From Enoplolaimus lenunculus (lineage: Eukaryota > Nematoda > Enoplea > Enoplida > Thoracostomopsidae): a DNA stretch of 64,000 nucleotides. Under the pieces are notes generated by a model, which worked only from the letters and a program-made list of their open reading frames with translations, ran no database searches and was not told the origin of the DNA. The stretch lies in the NCBI GenBank assembly GCA_030248215.1, contig JASANG010000248.1, forward strand, positions 186,001 through 250,000, given 5' to 3'. Both the position numbers and the translations under genes were made by a program. Each line of letters begins with the position of its first letter. The first letter of the stretch is position 1. Of this stretch, positions 1 to 14,526 are shown piece by piece.

Positions 1-3703
<3,703 letters not shown>

Positions 3704-4258
3704 GTAATCTGAACAATGGTGGCGTAGTTCATATTAATTTTGCCACGAACGCCACAAAAAACCTGGTTTCATGATAATTATTTTCGTGTCCTTTGAGAAA
3801 CAACGAGACTGGTGCGATTAGGGAATGGACTTGAAGGGTTAAGTTTTAGGTTTAGCCTTTGTGAAAAGGCAATTATACATAAGTTTGTTAACGTAGGTCA
3901 AAATTGGTATTATTCTGTGTATCTGGTTGTTGGTCGATTATACATGTCTTTGTCGCGATACAAAATGGAAAGGTGTTATATTTCAGAAACCAATGTAGCA
4001 ATAATAATACAGCAGTTTATTTTTAAAATAGTTACATTTATCGTGATCGGCTGGATTCAAACCCAGCGTTGGTGTCCAAACAGTCTTCATTGTTTCTGCT
4101 ATTATTGTTGATTTTTACGGTAATATGTAATTTCGTGTATCTTTTGGTGTAATTATTTTTTGTTATTTTGCAGTTATGTTTTTGTGAAATTATTGCGTGA
4201 AATGTGTGCTTCTGCAGTAGGTTGGACTTGAAAATGAAGGAAGTGTGTATCCAACTTC
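3704..4258. other. 3' flank of prp-8
   Basis: AT-rich sequence with no recognisable gene or element. It presumably holds the prp-8 3' UTR at its start. Open frames here show no family motif. Confidence 0.5.
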
Positions 4259-4770
4259 AAAACCCTTTCTGTCATAGACAGGGTGCAACCGGAATTCCGG
4301 TTCCGGCATTTTTTCACCTTCCGGTTCCGGTAAATTTTTACCGGATTTAAAAATTCCGATGTTATAATTTGGCCGTTTTTTTAACTTTGCTAATCTTTAA
4401 GAATCTCTTTAGAAAGCCACTTGTATTCCGAATATAAGCCATTGATGGTGGATTTCACTTCAGCCGACGACGAAAATCTAAGATACAACAAATAAAATAA
4501 ATATCTATGTTCGACTAAGGTTATTTCACAAATAATAGAGCAAAAAATAAGATTAAAATGAAATTTTTGGTGAAATGCATTTTTCACTTTCCGATTCCGG
4601 TAAAATTTTCAAATTCCGGTTCCGGTAAATTGTAATTCCGGTTGCACCCTGGTCATAGAGCATACTAGGAGCAACTGAATGCAAGTCATCACGCTCAACA
4701 GTCAATACGCGCATGTGTAGCAGTAAATCTTCAAAAGATGTGTACGAAACTCCTATATTTATGTGAGAAA
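4259..4770 (-). mobile_element. Diverged TTAA-tRNA element carrying a nested hAT-like element
   Basis: The ends AACCCTTTCT and GTGAGAAAGGGTTAC match the TTAA-tRNA family (best copies at 16734, 28714, 61592). The remaining interior aligns loosely with the outer part of the family. The copy is split by the hAT-like element at 4279-4651. A 48-codon open frame on the minus strand lies wholly inside this copy and is not a gene. Confidence 0.6.
4279..4651. mobile_element. CAGGGTG hAT-like non-autonomous element with 8-bp target duplication
   Basis: Terminal inverted repeats run CAGGGTGCAACCGGAATTCC at the left and its complement at the right. GTCATAGA flanks both sides (4271-4278 and 4652-4659), an exact 8-bp duplication. 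An 8-bp target with a CAGGG-type end is characteristic of the hAT superfamily. The interior is built of CCGGTTCCGGTAAA-like repeats and codes for nothing. Confidence 0.85.
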
Positions 4771-5025
4771 GGGTTACAGCGTGAGTAGTATCGGTCAGTT
4801 CAAGTAATCTAGCCAAAAATACAAGCCATTAGCTAAGTAGAGCTTGGAATGTGGGAGAAAATTTGACTGTTTTAAAGCTTGGACAATTATTTTAACAAAT
4901 TTTGTTGCATTTTGTTGTGTGTATATGTGACCTGAAAATATTAAATTGTCACCATTTTTGTTATTATAAGCCAGTTTTTATTAGTCAATTTACTTGAAAA
5001 ACCACGTATGGCACAGCAATGACTA

Positions 5026-5390
5026 TTATGCGGGTTTCCGTTACCAATTGTGCGCTTGGTACCTGTTGTGTCGCAGAAAGTAAAATCTGATACATAGCTA
5101 GGTTTCCGAATTATTGACCTGCCCATATAGATGTCAACACAATGAACCTTCAATCTTGCGCTATGAAAAGGCTCAGTATGGTGAGTTATTTTAAAAGTTC
5201 GGTTTACTCTTTTATTTACAATATATCATTCGAAACAATCTAAAAAACTACACTAGCTACAAACGCATACGATACCCATACGAGTACTAACTAGCTAACA
5301 ACATACTCATATAGGTTGTTTCTACCTCCAGGTATAGTAGGTGACAAAACAGGTACCAAGCGCACAATTGGTAACGTGAACCCCGCATAA
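5026..5390. mobile_element. TIR element with TATGCGGGTT ends
   Basis: About 40 bp at each end are inverted repeats (TATGCGGGTTTCCGTTACCA at the left, the complement ending CCCCGCATA at the right) sharing the palindromic block TACC.TTG.GCGC. No ORF. The end sequence is shared with the larger element at 27322-27960, so they are one family. Confidence 0.75.
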
Positions 5391-5647
5391 CGTATATGTT
5401 CAGAATGCGACTTTCTACATAAAAATTTAGTTTTTCATTTTGAATCTTCGAAGTTATTTCCGCTCCGCCACCGTCTTGTTGATCTTTGAACACAACCGTA
5501 CCAGTTGTCAGTCATTCAACATCGTTGAACTACAACAAAATGTGAAGTATAACATGGTTGTATACAGTATTCAAGTTGGTATAACGACAATTCGTCTGAT
5601 TTCTCGCAGACGTGGCAATTTATCGCCCAATATTTGGATTATTCTTT

Positions 5648-5846
5648 GACAGCTGTCGCACGACGAGTTGACAGCTGTCGCTCGACGAGTTGACAGATGT
5701 CGCTCGACGAGTTGACAGATGTCGGTCGACGAGTTGACAGATGTCGCTCGACGAGTTGACAGATGTCGCTCGACGAGTTGACAGATGTCGCTCGACGAGT
5801 TGACAGATGTCGCTCGACGAGTTGACAGCTGTCGCTCGACGAGTTG
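5648..5846. repeat. 22-bp minisatellite, about nine copies
   Basis: The unit GTTGACAGATGTCGCTCGACGA repeats head to tail with few changes; AGCTGTC replaces AGATGTC in the outer units. It begins 19 bp beyond the stomatin-like stop codon, so on the minus strand it would lie in that gene's 3' UTR. Confidence 0.9.
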
Positions 5847-5864
5847 TAAGTTGGTTCCAGTTGA

Positions 5865-8800
5865 TTACACGTATTCGATGTTCGCTGTTATGGGTCCTTG
5901 GATTTTTGACTCGTCTGCATTGTCGATTGAAACGTTTTCAATGCCATGACCGCAATCTTCTGAACTTTCTGTATGGAAGTATTGAACATCACTTATCTTT
6001 AGTTGCTCTTTAACTTGCAATTTAACAGATGGAACCCATGTCACAACAGTTTTCGATTTTTCCGCACCTGTTGTCTTGCTTTCCAATACTGTTCTGGGCT
6101 TGGATTTTTTGTTGAAATTTCCGTTTGCTTTTTTGGTTACTAGCGGCGGATCATTTCTCTTGTCTGTACGAAAAAATTGCATCAAATTGATGGGCATCGG
6201 AAATAACACAGTCGATGACTGATTTGCTGAAATGTTGTTCAATGTTTGCAAGTAACGCAGTCGTAGTGGTATTGACGATTCGCTGGTGAGATCCTGTAAG
6301 TATAATTTGTGGATTTATTTTTTGTATCAGAAAATGAAAACTGCCACTGTACTGACCCTAATCAGGGGGGACCTCAATTCGAGTCCCAATCAGTAAAAGT
6401 CTGTACTTAGTAGAATTCGGTAGTGGATAGACTCCGTTGAACCAATGGGCATGGCAGTCAAAAATGCTCCAAATGTCATTTCTGCCCAGTAGAAAAAATA
6501 TTGATATAGAAAGTGTGTTGGGTCCAACTGATGTAGTGATCTGAATAGGAGGGGCGGACGACTGATAATTATTTGGCCTCTCGAAAGGATACTTCATGCT
6601 TTTCGGTTACGGACTGTTATTTATTTTTAACCCGGCTTTCGAACTAAGTATATTATAAAGATTCGAATTCAAGTATTTGGTCCTGGAGGAATTATGCACT
6701 ACAAGGGATACTTGACATTTATGCACTCTAATTAGGGTTTAGTACTCGGGTAACTATACTGTAAACATGGGTTAATTAAAAATAAATAACAGTCCGTAAC
6801 CGTATAACATGGGGATGCTTTGGGTTGGCATAATAATAACCAGCCCCTTTTGATGTAAGTGCAATATGGGCCCGTAACTGGAAGGTCTATGGGGCTCCGC
6901 CAACTTGAAAATTTTTTTCTGTAAAAAAAGTTTTAATTCCCGCTTGTAGTCTTGCGAAACCAACATGGCCCTTCTACATTACAATTGTTTTACCCACCCC
7001 CGAACATGTTCGTCGGACTACCGATATGATTTGCTACGATTTTCTTGAAAATCAAGTACAGAAGAAAGCTTACATTGCAAAAAATAGAGAGTCAAATTGA
7101 CTGCCTCCGAAACAGGCTCTCCGGGACTACACAAACTGCGAGTCAAATTGGACTCCGCCAGAGTCAAACGTGCGACTCAGTGATCGAATTTGGAGGAGTC
7201 GAAGTTGACACAATTGTGTAGTCACGTAAAGCCTATTTCGGAGGGAGTCAATTTGGCTCACCATTTTTTGCAGTGTAGGTTTGCTATATTTGCGTTTGTG
7301 ATAAACTTTACAACTCAAATTTTGAATGCCTCAATAATTCTAGCCCAACGGAAAATGTTATAGGTAATTTTTCAGATAAGTTTCGAAATCAAAACTGTTT
7401 CCGAAGTCCGAAGTTCAGGGGTGCTGAAGCCGATTCTAAAACTTAGATACAGATACAGAAGGCCGAATGGAATTTATCGTATTTTATAGCGTAGGAGGGA
7501 CCTTTATACCCTAAAATCTCAGTGAAGACTAGAAAAAATGCTTCACTCTGAGCAAAACTAACCTCAGCGGCACGACAAAGCGCTTTGGCACAATTGCGTT
7601 CGCCTTGAGCTGAAATGAGATTCGCTCGCGCACACCGGGACGCTTCTGCTTCTACAGCCATTGCTCGCATCATATCTTGCGGAAGACGTATATCTCGCAG
7701 TTCCACGCGTTCAACCTTAAAAATTAATAAAAAAATTACTTAAAGAACTCTTCAAATTTTGTTTAATAAACAAATGTCCCAAAAACCTAAAAATTAACAA
7801 AATTGGCAAAACATTCAAAAACACTAAAATTGCGAGAAAAATGTTTCGTTATTTTAGCAATATTCTAGCAACAATACTGCCGTTTGGTTAATCCTGCGGT
7901 ACGTAACTTTTTGTAGCCGGCCCGCTTGGTCTGCGGCCGTTTCGCCCCACCAAGCCGTACCAAGGCATATTTCTAGCCGCCCTGGTCTCGAGTTGTCTCC
8001 ACAAACGTACAGTTAAACTAAAATGTAACATTTGAGCGGTATTTATGTTCATCCACATTTTGAACTGTATATGCTTTTGATGCATGTTACTCTCGACGAT
8101 AACTGAACACAAAGGCTTTGCTTACCAAAGTGAATTTAGGGTTTCTATTTCTATGTCAGTTAAGGATGAAGGAAGTGGTATAAATTTCAAATAGGTTTTA
8201 TTTTTCGGCCAACACAATTGACAAGTGCAAATGTTCATTGGGTTTGTAAAATTTTGCAGAAAAGAAACTGTGGATGCACCGAAATTTTTAAGATTACGGA
8301 TGAATATCACATTTTTTGAGTTCGCACAATTGCAGCACATCTATAATGAAAAATTGCGAAAAAATTTACGTAGCTAATTTAAAACTTGAAAATAAACGAA
8401 TTTCCGGTATTTCTATAACGGAAACGAATACCGATTTTTACCGGAAACGGATATCCGGTATTACACCCTAGGTAGGTATAATCCTGATTGCGTACACTGT
8501 AAAAAATGCGGAGTCAAATTAACTGTCTCGGAAACAGGCTTTTCCTGACTACACAAACTGAATCAAATTTGACTCCGCCAAAGTCCAATTCGATTCACTG
8601 TTGACTCACTGGCGGAGTCAAATTTGACTCAGTTTGTGTAGTCAGGAAAAGCCTGTTTTCGAGAGAGTCAATTTGACTCCCCGTTTTGTACAGTGTGATA
8701 CAGTGTTGTGTTATTATACATTCGTTAAAATTATCAAATTGCAAATTTTTACGCAGTTCAAACAATTTATACCGTCACTCCCCAATCAATTGTAACTTCA

Positions 8801-9288
8801 TCAAGCACACGTCGCATCATTTGTGCAATTTCTTCACGTTCGCTTAACATTTGTGTTAAACTTTTGGTTCCAAAAACATTTCTCAGCGTTGTTTGTGCGA
8901 GCAATTTAGTCGCCGCAAACGCATCGATAACATTCGACACTGAAACTACTGGATCGTCAACGCGGAAGTAAACCGCAGCGTCGACACTGACGGTGACGCT
9001 GTCGCGTGATAGTAATTCTTGTGGCGGTACATCAAACGTAAGTACTCGAAGGTCGACTTTGTGAAAACTATCGATACACGGCAAAATGAAAAATAGTCCC
9101 GGCCCTCGGGAGCCCAAAATTCGTCCCAGACGAAATACAACCGCGCGTTCGTATTCGGCAACAACTTTCATTGAAAATATCAACGAAAATGGCATTGTTG
9201 CGATAAGGATCGCAGTTGACAGGAGTTCGAGTAAATACGCCAGCGCTGCCATTACACGAGATTCAGCGGTTGAATCTATTGCGGGCAT
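5865..9288 (-). CDS. Stomatin/MEC-2-like membrane scaffold protein
   Basis: Stomatins are inner-leaflet membrane proteins that oligomerise, bind cholesterol and modulate channels, notably DEG/ENaC channels in nematode touch neurons. Exons on the minus strand are 9288-8773, 7715-7563 and 6293-5865, all phase 0, giving 365 residues. The hydrophobic hairpin (about residues 12-40) holds the conserved Pro in TMPFSLIFSMKVV, followed by EYERAVVFRLGRI, RGPGLFFILPCID, VPPQELLSRDSVTVSVDA, LLAQTTLRNVFG, ILSERE-type MLSEREEIAQMM, DWGVTVERVELRDIRLP, then LRLRYLQTLNNIS and STVLFPMPINLMQFF. The Ala/Glu-rich oligomerisation helix is divergent and has extra Cys. A Lys- then acid-rich tail of about 100 residues follows the family core. 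The start is the Met just before PAIDST; the frame is open further upstream but runs into a TTAGGC-A element, so a further 5' exon is possible. Confidence 0.93.
6355..6965. repeat. Rearranged dispersed repeat in stomatin intron 2
   Basis: GGTTACGGACTGTTATTTAT occurs at about 6605 and inverted at about 6780. Blocks here match the elements at 28261-28593 and 54600-55007 (AATTAGGGTTTAG, GAGTCCCAATCA). It looks like broken copies of that family lying head to head. Confidence 0.5.
7071..7277. mobile_element. GTC-MITE copy
   Basis: Defines the family: about 200 bp with long inverted repeats. The ends are CACTGCAAAAAATGGTGAGT, then CAAATTGACTC, CTCCGAAATAGGC and ACTACACAAACTGAGTC, mirrored at the other end to ...TTTTTTGCAGTG. 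Well-kept copies sit between TA dinucleotides, as Tc1/mariner-type elements do. No coding capacity. This copy is in stomatin intron 1-2 sequence (between exons 2 and 3) and its left end is worn. Confidence 0.85.
8387..8473. repeat. Fragment of the CAGGGTG hAT-like family
   Basis: Holds the TTCCGGTATTTCTATAACGG block and the GGTATTACACCCTAGG end of the family. In stomatin intron 1. Confidence 0.45.
8493..8697. mobile_element. GTC-MITE copy
   Basis: Both ends present (TACACTGTAAAAAATGCGG and TTTTGTACAGTGT), nearly perfect inverted arms. It lies in stomatin intron 1, about 75 bp downstream of exon 1. Confidence 0.85.
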
Positions 9289-9362
9289 TGTGAGACGGCG
9301 GGCGTATCCGGAAATATTTAACAAATACAGGGGGCTCGGAAGTTTACGTGCATTGCTGCCAG

Positions 9363-9618
9363 TGCCCATGTATAGAACAGGGCCGGAACTGTAGTACAAG
9401 CGTATTACTAAGCCTAAGCCTAAGCCTAAGAATGAGCCTAAGCGTAAAGATGAGCCTATTCCTAAGCCTAAGCCTAAGCCTAAGAATGAGCCTAAGCGTA
9501 AAGATGAGCCTATTCGTAAGCCTAAACCTAAGCCTAAGCAAAAATTTAGCCTAAAGTATAAGCTGCCTTTATTTCAGCCCCGCAGGAAAATGTTCCGGCC
9601 CTGTTCTGTTCATGGGCC
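9363..9618. mobile_element. TTAGGC-A element
   Basis: Defines the family: inverted ends of about 29 bp, GGCCCATGTATAGAACAGGG and close variants (or GGCCAATGTAAAGAACAGGG), followed by GGAAC. One end continues into AGTATTATAAGCATATTCC then CCTAAG/TTAGGC hexamers; the other continues into ACGTTTTTCTGTGGGACTAG and GCTTAAGCTTTAGAC. The interior is largely nematode telomere hexamer. No coding capacity. This copy starts 75 bp upstream of the stomatin start codon. Confidence 0.8.
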
Positions 9619-10017
9619 GCTGCCAAGATGAAACTGCAGGTAAAAAGATCGAAATCCAAGGTCAACAAATTTTGCCGAAGTCTGAGATGAAGTAAAATCA
9701 GAGAGCAGAAATTTTCACAAATTATCTAAAACTTAACACTAACGTGTAAAAAGCACTGTTTGTTCAAAATGAGCTTACAAAGCATTTTTACCTAATTTGC
9801 AGGGTGTTATCGAAGGAGAAAAACGCGGAGTCGAAGATTAACTAAATTTGCTGAAACCGGAGCCAGAGATCAGCAAATTTTACCTGGAGCCTTAGAGGAG
9901 AAATAAAATTAGGTTAACATAAATAGTGAACTTACAAACTTTGACAATAATCTGCTGATGATTTATAAAAAAATTGTTTTTATAAGCTGCTTTTTGAAAA
10001 ACATCGGCAGTTAAAAT
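9619..10017. other. Intergenic, dispersed repeat debris
   Basis: Contains a CCGGAGCCAGAG-type phrase also seen near 10320, 36620 and 61970, which marks an unnamed dispersed repeat. No gene seen. Confidence 0.4.
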
Positions 10018-10213
10018 GGCCCATGTATAAAGATCAGGGCGAAACGTTTTTTTGTGAGACTAGAAAAGAGTATGCTTAAGTTTTAGACTATTTTTTGCTT
10101 GGCTTAGGCTTAGAAATACGCTCATTCTTACGCTTAGGCTTAGGCTTACGTGTAGGCTTTAGGCTTCGTAGTATACGTATAATACTGTTCCGGCCCTGTT
10201 CTTTACTTTGGCC
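10018..10213. mobile_element. TTAGGC-A element
   Basis: Ends GGCCCATGTATAAAGATCAG and the complement finishing CTTTACTTTGGCC; a short TTAGGC-rich interior. Confidence 0.75.
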
Positions 10214-10540
10214 TGAAAATCTATCAAAATTGTCCTAACCGTACATACAATCTCGTTGAACTGTACCAATATTATAAAATTTCGCTACCAAAATTGCTGG
10301 AATCTCAGGCAACAGTTGTACTGAAGCCGGGGCCGCAGGCCGATTTCCTGTCGGAGCCGGAGTTGAAGGGGCATTTTTGGGCGTTTTTAAATAATCTTTT
10401 GGATTGTATGGTTCAAAAATGTTCTGCTAAAAATTGTTGCTTACTCAACACGCAGCGCAAAAGTTGTGTTGATATGTTTACTTTTGGCAGAACGAGCTGT
10501 TATCACCGGTATAGTCGCCAATATTAACAGAAAACAATAC

Positions 10541-10841
10541 TTAAAGCCCTATTCGCATGTGTATGTTTTTGCAGCAAAAACTTGCATGTGCAACTTGTAT
10601 GTGCAAGTTTGGTCACAAAGAAGCTTTGAAGTTCACGCAGCTGTAAATTATTCACTGGAATTCGTGCTATTGAATTTAATTTGCACCTGTGAACACAGTT
10701 GTAAGTCGCTTGAATTTCCTACACCTGCACTTCGTTTGGTCAATCGTTCCTTTGAAGATACTTGCAGCTGCAAGTATTTTGTGCAAGTTGCAGCTGCGAG
10801 TTCTCGCTACAAAAACTTGAACGTGTGAATGAGGCTTTATA
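10541..10841. mobile_element. TIR element with AAGCCCTATTC ends
   Basis: Ends TTAAAGCCCTATTCGCATGT and GTGTGAATGAGGCTTTAT are inverted, followed inward by GCAGCAAAAACTTGCATGTG. A second copy is at 21513-21795 with TTAA at both edges. No gene. Confidence 0.7.
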
Positions 10842-12079
10842 CATTGCGCGAATCAGAATTACAAACTTTAACCAGTAAACTCTGAAAAAAACACAATTGC
10901 AAAATTAATTTTTAAATAACTTTGAGCTTATCAACGAACTTTAAGAATAAGAATGCATTTGCTATACATATTAGCACTAAGCCGTCTGCTTTGCACTCAA
11001 AATAATATTTCTGATATTTAAGAAAAAGTTTCTTACATTTAAGAAATATAATTAGCAATGTGCACTTGAAATATACTTCTGTTATAACAGAAAAGATTTC
11101 AGAAAAGTTTAGAAATAAAGTTTGTAAAAAAACGTTTTCCAGTTATTTTTTGAAAAATTGTCTTAAATATCAGAAAAACTTGTCAGATTTGCCACAGAAA
11201 ATACTTTTCTGAGTAAATTCAGAAATACTTTTTTCTGTGTGCCTTTAATTTCTATTCCATTATTGGCAATGGTTACTTTGAGGGCCGTAACAGTAGTATC
11301 AGCATATTCTTAAGGCATATCCTTAGTGTAAACTTAAGCCTCAGCGTAAGGATAACCCGATAACTATTCCTGAGCCTAAGCCTATGCAAAAACTTAATCT
11401 AAAACTTAAGCACACTCTATTATATTTCCGCGAAAAAATGGTTTGCAACTCAAAGGAACATTATATAGATATATCTATATATCTATATATGTATATAATA
11501 TATATAAAATAAGCAACTTTTCACAGACATGCACTCCCAATTTGGTTCCAAAAATAAAAAGTTCAAAATTCTGCAAGGTGTTTAAATCATAAATTTTATT
11601 ACCCAAAAATTAATATTTTATGTCTCTGTCGTCAACAACGGAACATTTCTTAAAATAGTTTTATTTGATCACAATTTTTAACAAAAATATCAATTTTAAC
11701 AATTAATAAAATTACTTTTGGTCCATTTTACATTTTTAACAAAATGCTGATGTTTCAAATTATTTACAATTTTAGACTGAAATTTGACGTTTTTGTTGTA
11801 GCAAAAATCGTTAAGAATGTATTTGGTGTAATTATGCGAAAAGTGTTTAAAATAGCGTTTTATTTTTGACAAAATTCCTTATGCTTATTTGTGGCTCACA
11901 CGCGAGACTCAAACGCTTAGCAAGCTTTTAGAGTCAGGCTTGTAAAATTAGTTAATAGACGCTTTAATTAATTCTACCAACACATTAGGAGACGTCTACT
12001 TCTTATGATGCTTTTGCCATGACCAATGTTGACTTCTGAACCCACGTAAGTAACATTTTTCACAAAGCTGACTCGCTTT
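10842..12079. other. AT-rich intergenic stretch
   Basis: No gene seen. 11280-11435 is a worn TTAGGC-type element (GGGCCGTAACAGTAG, CCTAAGCCTATGC, end without partner). 11463-11507 is an ATATCTATAT-type microsatellite. The rest is plain AT-rich sequence. Confidence 0.5.
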
Positions 12080-12367
12080 CTAAGATTCCGCAGCTCCTAG
12101 TAGGCCCTCGTCAAACAGTTGTAAGCTGTCCATCATTTGACAAATTATAGAGTCTGAAAACATACCGTGCACTGATTTATACTTACGTTTCAAATTTTTG
12201 TCTTTATTCAATTCATTATACGACACTTTTGTAATATAACGATGGTACAATTTATCATCGCCGCTGTCACTGTCAGAATTACTATCAGTGCAACTATTAT
12301 TATTGTTATTATTATTATTATTATTATTATTGTTGTTGTTGTTGTTGTTGTTAATGTTATCAGACAT
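12080..12367 (-). CDS. Hypothetical poly-Asn/Ser-Asp ORF
   Basis: A 95-codon frame beginning MSDNI, then a run of about 19 Asn, then the acidic stretch SDSDSGDDKLYHRYI and a basic part KDKNLKRKYKSV, ending GLLGAAES. I recognise no family. The Asn run comes from an (ATT)n(GTT)n microsatellite at about 12292-12356, which alone can keep a frame open. About 68 residues of ordinary composition after the run argue mildly for a real exon. It stands alone between repeats, 74 bp from a TTAGGC-A element. Confidence 0.3.
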   Translation of the reverse strand: MSDNINNNNNNNNNNNNNNNNNNNSCTDSNSDSDSGDDKLYHRYITKVSYNELNKDKNLKRKYKSVHGMFSDSIICQMMDSLQLFDEGLLGAAES

Positions 12368-12440
12368 TTTTCTGTTTATTATGCAGTCGGTATGAACGGT
12401 TCTTGTCAACTTTTTGTCCACATGTAAGCACAGGGTTAGA

Positions 12441-12605
12441 GGCCAATGTAAAGAACAGGTGCGGAACAGTATTATACGCATATTCCTAAGCCTAAGCCTA
12501 AGACTAAGCGTAAGAATGAGTTTATTCCTAAACCTAAGCCTAAGCCAAGCAAAACATTAGCCTAAACTCTATTCTAGTCCCGCAGAAAAACGTTTAGATC
12601 TATAT
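12441..12605. mobile_element. TTAGGC-A element, right end worn
   Basis: Left end GGCCAATGTAAAGAACAGG is intact; the other end fades after GCAGAAAAACGTTTAG. The interior has CCTAAG hexamers. Confidence 0.7.
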
Positions 12606-12727
12606 ATTGTTTACAGCAAAATTTGCATGACTGTGTAGCTTAATAGTTATAGAGCAGCGTGTCTGTAATTCGTACATCGTAGGGCTTTATTTGGTACTGC
12701 TTATAACAGATGTTTGAAAATTTACTG

Positions 12728-12866
12728 CACTGCAAAAAATGGTGAGTCGAATTGACTCTTTCCGAAAAAGGCTTTTTCAGACTACTTATACCAACTGAGT
12801 TACAATTGTAGTCTGAAAAAGCCTATTTCGGAAAGAATCAATTTTCCTAACCCTTTTTTACAGTGT
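12728..12866. mobile_element. GTC-MITE copy, short
   Basis: Both ends are present, but the middle has been lost, so the arms fold almost directly on each other. Confidence 0.8.
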
Positions 12867-13388
12867 GGCCTAAAAATCTAAAGTAAAATTAGCCATGAAT
12901 TGTATCCGGTTCCGGCCAAATTTTGTCGACCTCCGGGTTCCAGTACACATTTGTCGCGCATGGTGCCACTGACCATTTGTGGAATAAAACACAAAAATTG
13001 CTAAAGTTGCCTCGTGGTGTATAAAACAAAATATATTTGTATATCAAAAAATAATGTCTTTGAAGATGGGCTGACATTTTGGATCCTGGCACAAACCAAG
13101 TACCCCCCCAGTTATATTTGATGGTATTTGTTATCTTTGCACAATTGTGACACTCAAAATTTTTGCGATAAGCTCTGACCAGAAATTTCAAAGTTTGCAA
13201 CACGTGTCTTTCTCTCTCTCTCGCTCTGTGCTGTCTGATGTATATTTTCCAATCTTACTTGGTGTCATTACGTAACAATCGTAAATATAATTTGTAAAAA
13301 TAAACTTCCTCACTTTTCGCAATAAAGTAATTAATCATTTAATAAACAATAACAATAATAATAATAATAATAATAATTTTATATCAGG
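12867..13388. other. Intergenic, microsatellites
   Basis: No gene seen. A CTCTCT run lies near 13208-13225 and an (ATA)n run at about 13349-13377. Confidence 0.5.
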
Positions 13389-13611
13389 ATGACGCTATAC
13401 TGTAATGCGGTGCCGTTCAGTGCCGTTCATCGCCGTCCAACGCCGTCATTACTGTTCGGCGCCGTGCGTCACCGTCCGTCACCGTACGGTATTGTACGTG
13501 AGTAATTCGCGTACGATATTGCACGGTGACGCACGATTACGGACGGCACCGAATGTTATCAATGACTCACGATGACGGACGTGACCGGATGTCATCGAAA
13601 CTACAGCGCCA
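13389..13611. mobile_element. CGGCGCC-MITE
   Basis: Defines the family: ends with GGCGCTGTAGTTT/TTGACATCCGG in inverted order (here GACGCTATACTGTAATGCGG at the left and CCGGATGTCATCGAAACTAC plus AGCGCC at the right). The interior is rich in CCGTCCGTCACCGTACGG palindromes around a central TACGTGAGTAATTCGCGTACG. No coding capacity. Confidence 0.65.
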
Positions 13612-13689
13612 CTCTGTTTCAGCATTTTTTGGGGGTATGAAAGCTGGAGTTGTAACTGGTACTTACAAACCTTAAGTGCACCAGTACAT

Positions 13690-13797
13690 CTTTGAGTCGA
13701 ATTTGACCCTGGTGCAGTCGCATTTTAACTCAGTTTGTGTAGTCTGCAAAAGCCTAATTCGGATAGAGTCAACTTGTCTCACCATTTTTTGCAGTGT
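13690..13797. repeat. GTC-MITE fragment
   Basis: Only one arm is clear, ending CACCATTTTTTGCAGTGTA. Confidence 0.65.
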
Positions 13798-14526
13798 ATG
13801 ATTGCGGCGTATTTCAGGGTGCTCAAGTAGGGTTTAAAACGATTGTTTAATAATTCTTTGCAAATTATTGTTAAAGTTAGCAAATTTAACCTTATATGTT
13901 TTTATGACTTAATTTTGTTTCCCATCCGGTTTCGGTAGCTGACGCCCGTTTGCACCTCTATTAACACTTGAGACGATTTGAAATTACAGGCGTTCAACAA
14001 AATAAAATAATTCTACCGGCGTTCAAATACTTTAACTTTAATTTAAATGATCTTAGCTGACGCCAATTGATTTTCGCAAATTATCTGGCTTCATACGAAT
14101 AGTAAAATAACCCAAAACACAAACAGAAAACGGATACTGTAAAATGTATATTAAGTTTCAAAGATGTTTTATTTTTCGCCAATACAATTAAAATTATTTA
14201 AGTATTTGCCGGGTGTTTTAAAATTTAAAAATAGAAAATTTGAATTTTTTTAAAATTTTGCATGTTTGCTCATTTTGATTTTAAATCGAAAATTGTTACA
14301 TATTTGTACTGAAGAATTGTGTAATTTTTGTGCACGACTTAATACACTTAATCTTGAGCATAAAAATAACGGTATTTCCGGTAATTCTATAACGGAAGCG
14401 GAAACGACTACAGATCTTTACTTAAAATGGAAATGTATATTCGGTTAATAGGTACACTCGGCAAGTACTATATTTGCAAGCGGCAACTGTTGGATATCAG
14501 ACTGAAATTCCGGCTGGTTCCATATT
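13798..14526. other. 3' flank of the Ig membrane protein gene
   Basis: AT-rich, no gene seen. A GGTATTTCCGGTAATTCTAT block near 14370 is debris of the CAGGGTG hAT-like family. Confidence 0.45.

Noticed and set aside
4553-4816. Minus-strand 87-codon ORF
   Set aside because: Lies wholly in a TTAA-tRNA element copy and the nested hAT-like element.
9086-9394. Plus-strand ORF opposite the stomatin gene
   Set aside because: Shadow of the conserved minus-strand stomatin exon; no motif of its own.
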